The notes under the pieces were generated by a model, which was not told the origin of the DNA, made no database searches, and was given only the letters and a program-made list of their open reading frames with translations. 64,000 nucleotides of DNA from UBA2031 sp037189985 (GTDB lineage Bacteria; Pseudomonadota; Gammaproteobacteria; Pseudomonadales; Moraxellaceae). The stretch spans positions 253,372-317,371 of the forward strand of contig JBBCJX010000020.1 of the NCBI GenBank assembly GCA_037189985.1, given 5' to 3'. Below, one piece after another: positions 35,749 through 44,931 of the stretch (position 1 is the first letter of the stretch; the number at the start of each line of letters is the position of its first letter). A program made the translations under genes and the position numbers.

Positions 35749-36636
35749 ATGGAACAGTTCCGTAATGTCGGCCTTGTGGGCCGGCCCGGCAATACCACGG
35801 TGGTGGATACGCTGGAGTATCTTCAGCGCTTTCTGGAGCAGCGTGGCATCAGGGTGATTTTTGATGAAGACACGGCTGCCATGATGCAGCGGCCGGGCCT
35901 TCAGGTGGGTACTCGCACCATTCTTGGCGAGGTTTCCGATCTTGTGATCGTGGTGGGCGGCGATGGCTCGCTGTTGCATGCCGCCCGTTCCCTTGCGCGC
36001 TTCAACAAACCAGTACTGGGCATCAACCGTGGTCGGCTGGGCTTTCTTACGGATGTCTCGCCCGATGAAATCGATGCCAAGATCGGAGCCGTGCTGAGTG
36101 GTGACTACGTCATCGAGCAGCGCTTCATGCTCAACATGGAGGTACGGTCCGACGGCAATCCGGTGGGTGAGGGCATCGCCCTCAACGACGTCGTGCTTTA
36201 TGCCGGAAAATCCGTGCACATGGTCGAGTTCGAGCTTTATATCGAAGGACATTTTGTGTACCGGCAGCGTTCCGACGGCCTCATCATCGCCACACCGACC
36301 GGCTCTACTGCCTATGCGCTCTCCGGGGGCGGTCCTATCATGCATCCGCGCCTGGATGCCATGGTGCTGGTGCCCATGCATCCGCACACGCTTTCCAGCC
36401 GGCCCATCGTGGTCGATGGCAACAGCGAAGTGAAATTGCTGGTGAACACGGCCGACATCAATCCCATGGTCAGTTGCGATGCACAAACCGGCATCAGCCT
36501 GCGCGCGGGCGACTGGGTATATGTGAACAAGCATCCTTTCAAGCTGCGCCTGCTGCATCCGCCGGGGCACGATTTCTATGCGGCTTGCCGCACCAAGCTG
36601 GGCTGGAGCAGCCATCTTACGAATTCAGGTGAATGA
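35749..36636 (+). CDS. nadK: NAD kinase
   Basis: A 295-residue ATP-NAD kinase making NADP. The family motif VVGGDGSLLHAAR (near 65) is followed by GINRGRLGFLTD, the ALNDVVLYAG segment, DGLIIATPTGSTAYALSGGGPI and HPHTLSSRPIVV. E. coli NadK has 292 residues. The start at 35749 is the first ATG; a TTG 18 bases upstream is in frame but gives no better ribosome site. Its stop overlaps the DUF1315 start region. Confidence 0.95.
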   Translation: MEQFRNVGLVGRPGNTTVVDTLEYLQRFLEQRGIRVIFDEDTAAMMQRPGLQVGTRTILGEVSDLVIVVGGDGSLLHAARSLARFNKPVLGINRGRLGFLTDVSPDEIDAKIGAVLSGDYVIEQRFMLNMEVRSDGNPVGEGIALNDVVLYAGKSVHMVEFELYIEGHFVYRQRSDGLIIATPTGSTAYALSGGGPIMHPRLDAMVLVPMHPHTLSSRPIVVDGNSEVKLLVNTADINPMVSCDAQTGISLRAGDWVYVNKHPFKLRLLHPPGHDFYAACRTKLGWSSHLTNSGE

Positions 36637-36908
36637 TGAACGAAAACACGATCGAGGAAATGCTGGCGGCGCTCACACCGGAAACGGTGTCGGCATTCCG
36701 TCTGGCCATTGAAATAGGCAAGTGGCCCGATGGCCGCCGCCTCACGCCGGAGCAACGCTCCATCTGCCTGCAGGCCGTGATTGCCTGGGAGCATCGTCAT
36801 CTGCCGGAAGAGCAGCGCACAGGGTATATCGACAAAGGCAAGAAAGAGGGTGAAGTCTGCGACGATCCTGATCATGCGCATGAGGAGCCGGTACGTTTCC
36901 TGCACTGA
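36636..36908 (+). CDS. DUF1315 family protein (YeaC-like)
   Basis: A 90-residue protein with the DUF1315 core FRLAIEIGKWPDGRRLTPEQRSICLQAVIAWEHRHLPEEQRTGYIDKG. The family is small, acidic and of unknown function, and often follows nadK in Pseudomonas-type genomes. ATGATG at 36633-36638 gives two possible starts overlapping the nadK stop; the second is better spaced from AGG at 36627. Confidence 0.85.
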   Translation: MNENTIEEMLAALTPETVSAFRLAIEIGKWPDGRRLTPEQRSICLQAVIAWEHRHLPEEQRTGYIDKGKKEGEVCDDPDHAHEEPVRFLH

Positions 36909-36936
36909 AGGCCCGGGCAGCAGCCAATCAGGCTTG

Positions 36937-37398
36937 TTACCAGCGATATTTCTCCCAGTTCTCGGGGTTTGCCCAGAAACGGGGGTTCAACCAGTCCGGC
37001 ACCGACTTGTAGGTGCGGATGTCATAACTCCAAGCCTGCCATGCCATGCCCTCCAGTTCATACCGGGCCTGGCGTGTCAGGCCAAGGCCGATCAGCGCCG
37101 TGTCATCAAGCAGGTTTTCCGGTACAAACACGAGCAATCGTTGCGCCAGCAGGTCACGTAGCGCGGCAATCAGTTGCCTTGCTTCCCGTGCCATGGTTCC
37201 GGCCTCCAGCCTTGCCACGGCCAGTTCGGCACGTGCCGGGAGAGCGGCAGACTGCAACACGGCCGTCTGGTCCAGTCGTATGCTGGCAGGAGCGGTATCC
37301 GGCCAAGGCAGGGCACCCATGCAAATGATGCGCGCAGCACCGGTAGTTGCCACGGTTTCGGCAATCAGTGGTGCAAACGGGTGGATGATCTCAGGCAT
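36937..37398 (-). CDS. Conserved hypothetical protein (C-terminal WLNxxFWANPE motif)
   Basis: A 153-residue protein with a strand such as ARIICMGALPWP, a middle QLIAALRDLLAQRLLVFVPE, and a very conserved-looking end: YDIRTYKSVPDWLNPRFW then ANPENWEKYRW. It resembles a small Pseudomonas family I remember as DUF6231. It looks like a reduced Rossmann-type fold, with no catalytic motif. It is convergent with DUF1315 and divergent from DUF2797 (61-base gap). Function unknown. Confidence 0.75.
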   Translation of the reverse strand: MPEIIHPFAPLIAETVATTGAARIICMGALPWPDTAPASIRLDQTAVLQSAALPARAELAVARLEAGTMAREARQLIAALRDLLAQRLLVFVPENLLDDTALIGLGLTRQARYELEGMAWQAWSYDIRTYKSVPDWLNPRFWANPENWEKYRW

Positions 37399-37459
37399 GC
37401 AGTAACGGCTTGTGTGCTTGTGAGTGAACTGAGGCAGGTTTGGTATGCAGGGCGAAATT

Positions 37460-38275
37460 ATGCAGGGTACTTTACGGAAAATGCGGGTCGAGCGGAACGA
37501 GCCCCTTTCCTATTTTCTGCCGTTGGGCGAGGCGTCGGTCCCCTTGGCTCCTTTTCTGGGCAACACACTGCACCTGCGCTATCAGGGCAGTATTTTCTGC
37601 ACTGCCTGTGGCCGCAAGACCAGCAAGTCCTTCAATCAGGGTTATTGCTATGTGTGCCTCAGGAAGCTGGCAGCCTGCGACATGTGCATCCTGAAGCCTG
37701 AAACATGCCATTACCAGCAGGGAACATGCCGTGAGCCGGCGTGGGGTGATACCCACTGCAATGTTCCGCACATTGTCTATCTGGCAAATTCCTCCGGCCT
37801 GAAAGTCGGCATCACCCGTGAAACACAGGTACCCACACGCTGGATGGACCAGGGAGCCAGCCAGGCTCTGCCCATCCTGCGCGTGGGCACACGTCACCAG
37901 TCAGGACTGGTGGAAGTCATTCTGGCCCGCCATGTGGCAGACAAGACCAATTGGCAGGCCTTGATAAAGGGTGACAGTGCGCCCATTGACCTGATTACGG
38001 CCAGGGATGAGCTGCTTGCACTTTGCCAGCAGGAAATTGCTGCTTTGCAGGGTGAATATCCCGGCCAGATCGGATTCTTGCCAGAGGCCACCGTGGAGGA
38101 CTTCAGTTATCCGGTGCTGGAATACCCGAAGAAAATAAAGTCCTTCAATCTCGACCAGAATCCCGATGTGCAGGGGACCCTGCTCGGTATCAAGGGCCAG
38201 TATCTGTTGCTGGATACCGGTGTCATCAATATTCGCAAGTACACGGCCTACCAGGCCGAGTTGCTGACGGTGTGA
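37460..38275 (+). CDS. DUF2797 family zinc-ribbon protein
   Basis: A 271-residue protein. The N-terminal half is rich in metal-binding cysteines: FCTACGRKTSKSFNQGYCYVCLRKLAACDMC, then CHYQQGTCREPAWGDTHC. A conserved core follows: VYLANSSGLKVGITRETQVPTRWMDQGASQALPILRVGTRHQSGLVE. That core has the look of a GIY-YIG-like segment (VYLANSS, KVGIT, R), so a nuclease-related fold is possible (inference). The start was set at 37460 (AGGG 7 bases upstream); an ATG at 37445 is in frame. It sits 2 bases before pepN. Confidence 0.85.
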   Translation: MQGTLRKMRVERNEPLSYFLPLGEASVPLAPFLGNTLHLRYQGSIFCTACGRKTSKSFNQGYCYVCLRKLAACDMCILKPETCHYQQGTCREPAWGDTHCNVPHIVYLANSSGLKVGITRETQVPTRWMDQGASQALPILRVGTRHQSGLVEVILARHVADKTNWQALIKGDSAPIDLITARDELLALCQQEIAALQGEYPGQIGFLPEATVEDFSYPVLEYPKKIKSFNLDQNPDVQGTLLGIKGQYLLLDTGVINIRKYTAYQAELLTV

Positions 38276-38277
38276 TC

Positions 38278-40944
38278 ATGTCTTTGCAGTCAAAACCCGA
38301 AACCATTCATCTCAAGGATTACCGCGCGCCGGATTTCCGTGTACATGAGACCCGCCTCATCATTGATATCCATGAAGGCTATACCCTTGTAGAAGCCGTG
38401 CTGGACATGGAACGTGCCTCAGGCGTTGCACCGGAAGTGCCCTTGCGTCTCCATGGCGTAGGTCTTGAGCTGCAATCATTACAGATCGATGGTCATCAGC
38501 TGGAGGCGGGCTCCTGGCAGCAAAGTGGTGAAGAACTCCTGATTACTGAGGCCCCGTCCGGCAAATTCCGGCTGCAATCGAAAGTCAGGATACATCCCGA
38601 GCAGAACACGGCTCTTGAAGGGCTTTATTGTTCGGGAGGCATGTACTGTACGCAGTGTGAAGCAGAGGGTTTCCGCAAGATCACGTTTTATCCGGACCGC
38701 CCGGATGTTATGGCACGCTTCTCCACCACCATCCGTGCCGACAAGAAACGCTATCCGGTACTGCTGGCCAATGGTAATCCCGTGGAAGAGGGCGACCTGC
38801 CTGAGGGCCGGCATTTTGTGACCTGGGAGGATCCTTTCCCCAAGCCTTCCTATCTGTTTGCCATGGTGGCTGGAGATCTTGCCTGCCAGCGTGACAGCTT
38901 TGTCACAGCTTCAGGGCGAAAAATTGACTTGCGCATTTATGTCGAGCCCCGCGATCTGGACAAGGTCGATCACGCAATGGCCTCACTCAAGCGCTCCATG
39001 AGTTGGGATGAAGAGGTTTATGGTCGCGAATACGATCTCGATATCTTCATGATCGTGGCGGTATCGCATTTCAACATGGGCGCCATGGAAAACAAGGGGC
39101 TCAATATCTTCAATACCAGCTGTGTGCTGGCCAATCCCGCAACGACTACCGATGCCGGCTTCCAGCGTGTGGAGTCGGTGGTTGCCCACGAATATTTTCA
39201 TAACTGGAGCGGCAATCGCGTGACCTGTCGCGACTGGTTTCAGCTCAGCCTCAAGGAAGGCTTCACGGTTTTCCGCGACCAGCAGTTTTCCGCCGACATG
39301 CTTTCTCCCAGCGTGCAGCGCATCGAGGATGTAGGTTTCTTGCGCACCTGGCAGTTTGCCGAGGATGCCGGCCCTCTGGCACATCCGGTCCGACCGGAGT
39401 CTTTTGTCGAGATCAACAATTTCTATACGGCGACCGTCTACGAGAAAGGCTCGGAGATCGTACGCATGTTGCATACGGTGTTGGGCCCGGAACGCTTCCG
39501 CAAGGGAACGGATCTGTATTTCAGCCGTCACGATGGCCAGGCTGTCACCGTCGAGGCCTTCGTGCAGGCACTGGGTGATGCCAACGGCATTTCGCTGGAG
39601 TCTTTCATGCAGTGGTATCGCCAGCCAGGCACACCCACACTGCATGTGCGAGGCGAATTTCATGCAGACAAAGGCGAATATCGCTTGACCCTGCGGCAGC
39701 AGTTGCCAGAGGTACCGGGTTTTCCGGCGCCGCGGCCACTGCCTGTTCCGGTGCGGCTGGCGCTGCTAGGGCCGGATGGGCAAGAGCAGGTACTGCAACT
39801 GTCGACGGGTGAGGGCGGCACCCAAACTGAAACAACCGTCCTGCTTGAGAAGACGGAGCAGGATTTCGTGTTCAGTGGCCTTGCTGCAGCTCCCGTGCCC
39901 TCCGTGTTGAGGGATTTTTCGGCGCCTGTGCGGGTGGAGCAGTCCCTCGCTTTGGAGGAAAAGCTGTTTCTTCTCCAACATGACAGCAATGGCTTCAACC
40001 GTTGGCTGATTGCCCAGGATGTGCTGACGGCAGAACTGCTGCGCCTGGCGACGGACAGTGTGGCAGCACGTCATCTATCACCGGACGTACGCCTGCTGGC
40101 CGCACTGGAGAAGGTACTTCCTGCGTTGGCGATTGCCGATGCGGCGCTGGCTGCCAAAATCCTCCAGGTACCCACACTTGCGGCCTTGATGGATGCTGTT
40201 TGCCGGCCCGATCCGGATGCTTTGCACATGGCCCGCCAGTCCTTCCGTCATGCGCTTGGCCGAGCGCTGGAGGGCTGGCTCCTGGAGCAGTGCAGGAATG
40301 ACGAACCCGAAGGCTATGTCTACAGCGCTTCCGCAATTGCCGCCCGCAGCTTGCGCAACACCGCGCTGGGCCTGCTGGCTGACCTGGACAGCCAGCATCA
40401 TGAGCATGCTCTCCGCCAGTTCCATCAGGCACGGCACATGACCAGCGAGGCTGCCGCCCTGCAGGTGCTGGTGCATGCCGGCAGCACAGAGGCGGACGCC
40501 TGTCTGACCCGGTTCGCTTCCCGCTGGCAGCATGAGGCCTTGGTCATGGACCAGTGGTTCGCCCTGCAGGCCAGTGCCCCATTTGCAGCAACCGTCGAGA
40601 GGGTGGCCCAACTGAGGGGGCATCCGGATTTTCACAGGGACAGCCCCAACCGTGTCAGGGCGCTGATCGGCCAGTTTGCCAACAACAACCCGCTGGCCTT
40701 TCACCAAAAGAATGGCAGTGGTTACCAGCTGCTTCTGGAGGAGGTGGCCCGGATGGATGCCCTGAATCCCCAGATAGCTGCCCGGCTTCTGGGAGCCATG
40801 GGGAGCTGGTTGCGTTTTGATGAGGGGCGCCAGCAGTGCGCTCGGCAAGGCTTGGAGCACCTTGCAACAGGCAAGTTATCGCCGGATGTGTCTGAAACGT
40901 TGAGCCGGCTTCTGACAGCCTCTGCCCATGAGGGCTGTCACTGA
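38278..40944 (+). CDS. pepN: Aminopeptidase N
   Basis: An 888-residue M1 zinc metallopeptidase removing N-terminal residues from peptides in the cytoplasm. The exopeptidase motif GAMENKGLNIFN is near 268. The zinc site HEYFHNWSGN is near 303, with the third ligand Glu in LKEGFTVFRDQQFSAD. The helical C-terminal domain completes the family length (E. coli 870). The start at 38278 is the first ATG after the DUF2797 stop. A stem (GGAGGC...GCCTCC near 40965) lies beyond the stop but has no T-run. Confidence 0.95.
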   Translation: MSLQSKPETIHLKDYRAPDFRVHETRLIIDIHEGYTLVEAVLDMERASGVAPEVPLRLHGVGLELQSLQIDGHQLEAGSWQQSGEELLITEAPSGKFRLQSKVRIHPEQNTALEGLYCSGGMYCTQCEAEGFRKITFYPDRPDVMARFSTTIRADKKRYPVLLANGNPVEEGDLPEGRHFVTWEDPFPKPSYLFAMVAGDLACQRDSFVTASGRKIDLRIYVEPRDLDKVDHAMASLKRSMSWDEEVYGREYDLDIFMIVAVSHFNMGAMENKGLNIFNTSCVLANPATTTDAGFQRVESVVAHEYFHNWSGNRVTCRDWFQLSLKEGFTVFRDQQFSADMLSPSVQRIEDVGFLRTWQFAEDAGPLAHPVRPESFVEINNFYTATVYEKGSEIVRMLHTVLGPERFRKGTDLYFSRHDGQAVTVEAFVQALGDANGISLESFMQWYRQPGTPTLHVRGEFHADKGEYRLTLRQQLPEVPGFPAPRPLPVPVRLALLGPDGQEQVLQLSTGEGGTQTETTVLLEKTEQDFVFSGLAAAPVPSVLRDFSAPVRVEQSLALEEKLFLLQHDSNGFNRWLIAQDVLTAELLRLATDSVAARHLSPDVRLLAALEKVLPALAIADAALAAKILQVPTLAALMDAVCRPDPDALHMARQSFRHALGRALEGWLLEQCRNDEPEGYVYSASAIAARSLRNTALGLLADLDSQHHEHALRQFHQARHMTSEAAALQVLVHAGSTEADACLTRFASRWQHEALVMDQWFALQASAPFAATVERVAQLRGHPDFHRDSPNRVRALIGQFANNNPLAFHQKNGSGYQLLLEEVARMDALNPQIAARLLGAMGSWLRFDEGRQQCARQGLEHLATGKLSPDVSETLSRLLTASAHEGCH

Positions 40945-41362
40945 CTACCGGCCTATATCCCGGATGGAGGCCTGGCTGTACAGGCTGGCGCCTCCGGCAA
41001 TATGGGCTAAGGTTTGCCGATGATGAAAGCCTTTGAGTGTCGAATGCCATTTTCAACTGTCACAGTCGAATATGCATTTGAGTCACAAAGTGTATAAGCG
41101 GCCAGCCAGTCAGACTTCGCAGTTTTCTTTATGTGTCACTGCGGGTATAAATGTGGCCAGCCGGTGTGTCATCTCCGGTCACACATCAACACGAATTGGC
41201 AATATAAAAAGCGTTCCGGCAAGGAAAGCCGCTTCATTCCAGCATGCTACGGGCCTGTAAATGCCGGTAGTCATTTGGATTGATTCCATGATCAAGGCTT
41301 GACCATGTTTGCCGGGCGTTGTGCAAAAAAACAAAAACCATCCAAACGCTGGAGCTCCACAA
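40945..41362 (+). promoter_or_regulatory. 418-base intergenic region with duplicated promoter-like elements
   Basis: No gene is seen. The block GTCAC-N5-GTATAA, then GGCCAGCC followed by A or G and GT, occurs twice: 41082-41110 and 41135-41165. The inner spacing of 5 is conserved, and 53-55 bases separate the copies, about five helical turns. Further GTCAC units lie at 41059 and 41178, giving four in 125 bases. The GTATAA parts could be -10 boxes. The region controls the DUF1302 cluster. A TGTGT-N11-ACACA pair at 41165-41185 has the wrong spacing for CRP. Confidence 0.5.
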
Positions 41363-43354
41363 ATGAAAAACAAGAACGGCCTGTCGTCCCTACGCCTCGC
41401 TCCCCGTGCTGCCGGCTTCGCACTGGCGACGGTCCTGCCCTTCGCAGTGAGCACGGCCTCCGCTTTTGAACTCAACCTCGGAGCGGTTACTGGCTCGCTG
41501 GATACGACGGTTTCATATGGCACCGGCTGGCGTTTGGAAAACCCGGACGTCAATCTGACAGCCAATTATCCGGGAGGCTATGCGCAGGCAGTGGCGAATA
41601 ATCGTCGTACTTTCATTAATAAGAATGACGGAAACTCAAATTTTGATAATAACTCTCGACCATTTACCAGTGTATTCAAGATCACGACAGATCTTGAACT
41701 GAAATATGAGAATTTTGGTCTCTTTACAAGAGGCACAGCGTTCTACGACACAGTGATCATGGGTGATAATTACAATCGCTCTGCTCCGAATCTTTTTCCA
41801 AACTCCGCTAGCTGTAATCCTCAAAATACACTTACGCCACAAAACTGTGGATTTCCTAAGGAAATTCTGGACCACTCGGGTCACGATCTTCGCTTCTTGG
41901 ATGCGTATGTTTATGGGAACTTTGACATAGGTGGAAAACCTCTCAATGTTCGTGCTGGTTCTCAAGTAATCAGTTGGGGTGAGGCTCTTTTCTTGCAGGA
42001 TGGCATCAATAGCGCCAACCCTGTTTCTCTTTCCAAACTGCGCTTGCCGGGTGCTGAGGTAAAAGAAGCCTTGCTTCCATTGCCAATGTTGTCTGCTTCA
42101 CTTGGGCTCACAGACAGTTTGACAGCAGAAGCTTTCTATATTTTTGATTGGGATAATTCTGAGGCTGATGATGCGGGGACCTTCTATTCCACGGATGATG
42201 CGTTCGCTGGTCTTGGTTCAAATAGAATTCTGGTAAACCCTGTTAATCCTGCTCATCCTCTTGGCTTGACCGTCACACAGCAAGCTGCTGCATTGGGAGC
42301 ATATAATAGTCTTCCTGGTTCAGTATGGTTAACAAACAAGCGTGAGGCCGATGTTCCAACAGATGGAAAAGGGCAGTTTGGTCTCGCACTTAGATATTCA
42401 TTAGATTCCACAGAGTTTGGCTTTTTCTTCATGAACTATCACAGTCATAAGCCGGTTGCTGAAGCTACTACTGGTGAGGTTCAAGGGTATCAAAATGGTA
42501 ATGCAAAGGCCCAAGCTGCCGGTAATGCGTGTATAGCTGCTGGTGGTGCAGCTGCAGCATGTATAGGTACTGCGAATGCATATCACTACATCGATACCAC
42601 AACATATCGTTTGGTATATCCAGAGGATATACAGATGTATGGTTTGAGTTTCAGTACTACTGTTGGTGATCTTTCTTTTTCCGGTGAGCTCGCATACCGC
42701 CCGAATGACGTCATATTGTCAGAGCTCGGCGATAACTTGGTTGCGTATAATTCTCTTAATGCGGCCACTATAGGTAATGGTGGTACTGTGGCGGCAGGTT
42801 CAATTCTGAACGGCGGTGCTCCATTAACAGCAAATCAGACAGTAAAGGTTTGGGAGGAGCTTGAGACATGGAATCTTGATCTCGTTGGTATCTATAATTT
42901 TGGCCCCACACTTGGCGCAGATGGTATGACGGGGGTTCTTGAGTATGGCGCCAGTTATATTCCCAAAGGAGAAGACAAGCGCTATGCATCCACTGCTTCC
43001 CTGCTGAATCTTGAGGCCCCATGGTCTGCTCAAGTTCCTGCTGAAGGCCCCTCTAGTGGTTACCTTGATCGCCTTTCCATGGGTTACCGCATCGCACTGA
43101 CATCTACCTATAACGATGTCTTCGCAGGTGTTGCCCTCAATCCCGTGCTGCGCTTTGCTCATGACTTCAAGGGCAACTCGCACCGTACCGGTAATTTCCT
43201 GGAAAACCGCAAGTCGGCAACGGTTGGTCTGAATGCGATTTATAATCAGGCGCTTGAGGTTAGCACTGCCTACAATGTGTTCTGGGGCGAAGAGCAGAGC
43301 AATCTGTTGCATGACCGCGACAATGTCACACTGACGGTCAAATACTCCTTCTGA
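41363..43354 (+). CDS. DUF1302 family outer-membrane protein
   Basis: A 663-residue exported protein. The signal peptide ends near VSTASAFELNLG. The mature part is a beta-rich barrel with the family features GSLDTTVSYGTGWRL, NVRAGSQVISWGEALFLQDGIN and a C-terminal strand ending in Phe (VTLTVKYSF), as in outer-membrane proteins. DUF1302 proteins accompany DUF1329, Ycf48-like and MMPL genes and are thought to move hydrophobic compounds. GGAG lies 8 bases before the ATG at 41363. The middle of the gene, roughly 41590-43010, is much more AT-rich than its ends: hand counts of single 60-base rows gave 35-42% GC, against 72% in the first row of the gene and 55% near the end. Confidence 0.88.
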   Translation: MKNKNGLSSLRLAPRAAGFALATVLPFAVSTASAFELNLGAVTGSLDTTVSYGTGWRLENPDVNLTANYPGGYAQAVANNRRTFINKNDGNSNFDNNSRPFTSVFKITTDLELKYENFGLFTRGTAFYDTVIMGDNYNRSAPNLFPNSASCNPQNTLTPQNCGFPKEILDHSGHDLRFLDAYVYGNFDIGGKPLNVRAGSQVISWGEALFLQDGINSANPVSLSKLRLPGAEVKEALLPLPMLSASLGLTDSLTAEAFYIFDWDNSEADDAGTFYSTDDAFAGLGSNRILVNPVNPAHPLGLTVTQQAAALGAYNSLPGSVWLTNKREADVPTDGKGQFGLALRYSLDSTEFGFFFMNYHSHKPVAEATTGEVQGYQNGNAKAQAAGNACIAAGGAAAACIGTANAYHYIDTTTYRLVYPEDIQMYGLSFSTTVGDLSFSGELAYRPNDVILSELGDNLVAYNSLNAATIGNGGTVAAGSILNGGAPLTANQTVKVWEELETWNLDLVGIYNFGPTLGADGMTGVLEYGASYIPKGEDKRYASTASLLNLEAPWSAQVPAEGPSSGYLDRLSMGYRIALTSTYNDVFAGVALNPVLRFAHDFKGNSHRTGNFLENRKSATVGLNAIYNQALEVSTAYNVFWGEEQSNLLHDRDNVTLTVKYSF

Positions 43355-43448
43355 TATACCTTGCCTGAACTGGCTGTTGCATGCCGGCGATCACTCGTCG
43401 GCATGCAATCATAAATTGCAGCACTTTTTGTTTTTTGAGGGTTTCATC

Positions 43449-44834
43449 ATGTCAAGAAAGATTGCCTGGGCAGGCGCAGCGCTAGCGGTTGCGCTCACTG
43501 CCACAACGGCAGCCCAGGCCGCAGTTTCTGCGGGCGAGGCAGCCAAGCTGAAAAGCTCGCTGACGCCGCTGGGTGGTGAAAAGGCGGGCAACGCAGCAGG
43601 AACCATCCCGGCGTGGAGTGGTGGCCTGTCCAAGTCTCCTTTCCCCAACTACAAGCCGGGTGAGCATTTGCCCGATCCGTTTGCTAGCGACAAGCCTGTT
43701 GCTGTCATTACGGCACAGAACATGAACCAGTATGCGGACAAGCTGGCCGAAGGCCAGAAAGCCATGTTCCGTACCTACCCCCAGACCTTCAAGATGAATG
43801 TCTATCCCACACGCCGTACAGCAGCCGTGCCGGATTGGGTGGAAGACAACACGTTCAAGTGCGCTACAGCTGCCCGTGTCAAGGACTGGGGCTTCGAGGG
43901 TTGTGTGGGTGGTACGCCGTTCCCGGTATTGTCGGGCGACAATGAAGAACAGGCCATCCAGGCAATCTGGAACCATGTGGTGCGTTATCGTGGAGGCTAC
44001 CTTGTGCGTAAGGCTTCTGAAGTAGCCGTACAGCGCAATGGCTCCTACTCATTGGTGACATCGCAGCAGGAAGTGGATTTCCGCTATTACGACCGCAATA
44101 TCAAGTCGATGGCACAGCTCAACAATGTTCTTTTCTATTACCTGTCCTTCACGACAGCTCCCGCGCGTCTTGCCGGTGGTGCCGTGCTCGTCTGGGAAAC
44201 CCTGGACCAGCGCAAGCAACAGCGTCAGGCATGGGGTTATAACGCAGGCCAGCGCCGTGTGCGCCAGGCTCCCAATCTTTCGTATGACACCCCGATTGCC
44301 GCTTCTGACGGCCTCCGTACGGCAGATGACACCGACATCTATAACGGTGCGCCAGACAAGTATGAGTGGAAGCTGATTGGCAAGAAGGAAATCTACATTC
44401 CTTACAACAACTACAAGATTGGCTTGCCTACCACCAAGTACAAGGATCTGCTCAAGACCGGCCACATCAATCCTGACTATGCCCGTTATGAACTGCATCG
44501 TGTCTGGGTAGTGGAGGGTTCGCTGAAGTCTGGCGAGCGTCACATCTATTCCAAGCGCCGCTTCTACATCGACGAGGACTCTTGGAATATCGCTGTGGCT
44601 GACCAGTATGACGGCCGTGGTGATCTCTGGCGCGTGAGCATGGCTTACCTGAAGAGCTACTACGATGTCCCGGTTGTCTGGACTGGCCTGGATACCTTCC
44701 ATGACCTGCAGGCTCGTCGCTACCATGTCCAGAATCTGGATAGCGAAGAAAGTAGTTCGCTGGACTTCAGCCAGCCGTCGCCGGGCGAAAGCTATTTCAC
44801 GCCGGCAGCACTTCGCCGTCGTGGTACCCGGTAA
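43449..44834 (+). CDS. DUF1329 family exported protein
   Basis: A 461-residue protein. The signal peptide MSRKIAWAGAALAVALTATTAAQA is followed by the DUF1329 domain: LTPLGGEKAGNAAGTIPAWSGGL at its start, then KMNVYPTRRTAAVPDWV, RGGYLVRKASEVAVQR and HRVWVVEGSLKSGERHIYSKRRFYIDEDSWNIAVADQYDGRG. The fold is thought to resemble LolA/LolB lipoprotein carriers, so it may shuttle a lipidic substrate through the periplasm (family inference). It lies 94 bases after the DUF1302 gene and ends in a strong terminator. Confidence 0.9.
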   Translation: MSRKIAWAGAALAVALTATTAAQAAVSAGEAAKLKSSLTPLGGEKAGNAAGTIPAWSGGLSKSPFPNYKPGEHLPDPFASDKPVAVITAQNMNQYADKLAEGQKAMFRTYPQTFKMNVYPTRRTAAVPDWVEDNTFKCATAARVKDWGFEGCVGGTPFPVLSGDNEEQAIQAIWNHVVRYRGGYLVRKASEVAVQRNGSYSLVTSQQEVDFRYYDRNIKSMAQLNNVLFYYLSFTTAPARLAGGAVLVWETLDQRKQQRQAWGYNAGQRRVRQAPNLSYDTPIAASDGLRTADDTDIYNGAPDKYEWKLIGKKEIYIPYNNYKIGLPTTKYKDLLKTGHINPDYARYELHRVWVVEGSLKSGERHIYSKRRFYIDEDSWNIAVADQYDGRGDLWRVSMAYLKSYYDVPVVWTGLDTFHDLQARRYHVQNLDSEESSSLDFSQPSPGESYFTPAALRRRGTR

Positions 44835-44858
44835 TCTCGCATCGTTAGAGACGCAATG

Positions 44859-44887
44859 AAAAAGCCGGAGGCAAGCTCCGGCTTTTT
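44859..44887 (+). terminator. Terminator inside the DUF1302-MMPL cluster
   Basis: AAAAAGCCGGAG and CTCCGGCTTTTT pair around GCAAG. It lies between the DUF1329 gene and the Ycf48-like gene, so the cluster may be two transcripts or a leaky single one. Confidence 0.88.
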
Positions 44888-44931
44888 CATATCAAGGCGA
44901 GTGTCATATTTTTACTGATTCAAGGCATGCC

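Noticed and set aside
41165..41185. CRP site TGTGT...ACACA upstream of the DUF1302 gene
   Set aside because: The half-sites are 11 bases apart instead of 6, which does not fit CRP.
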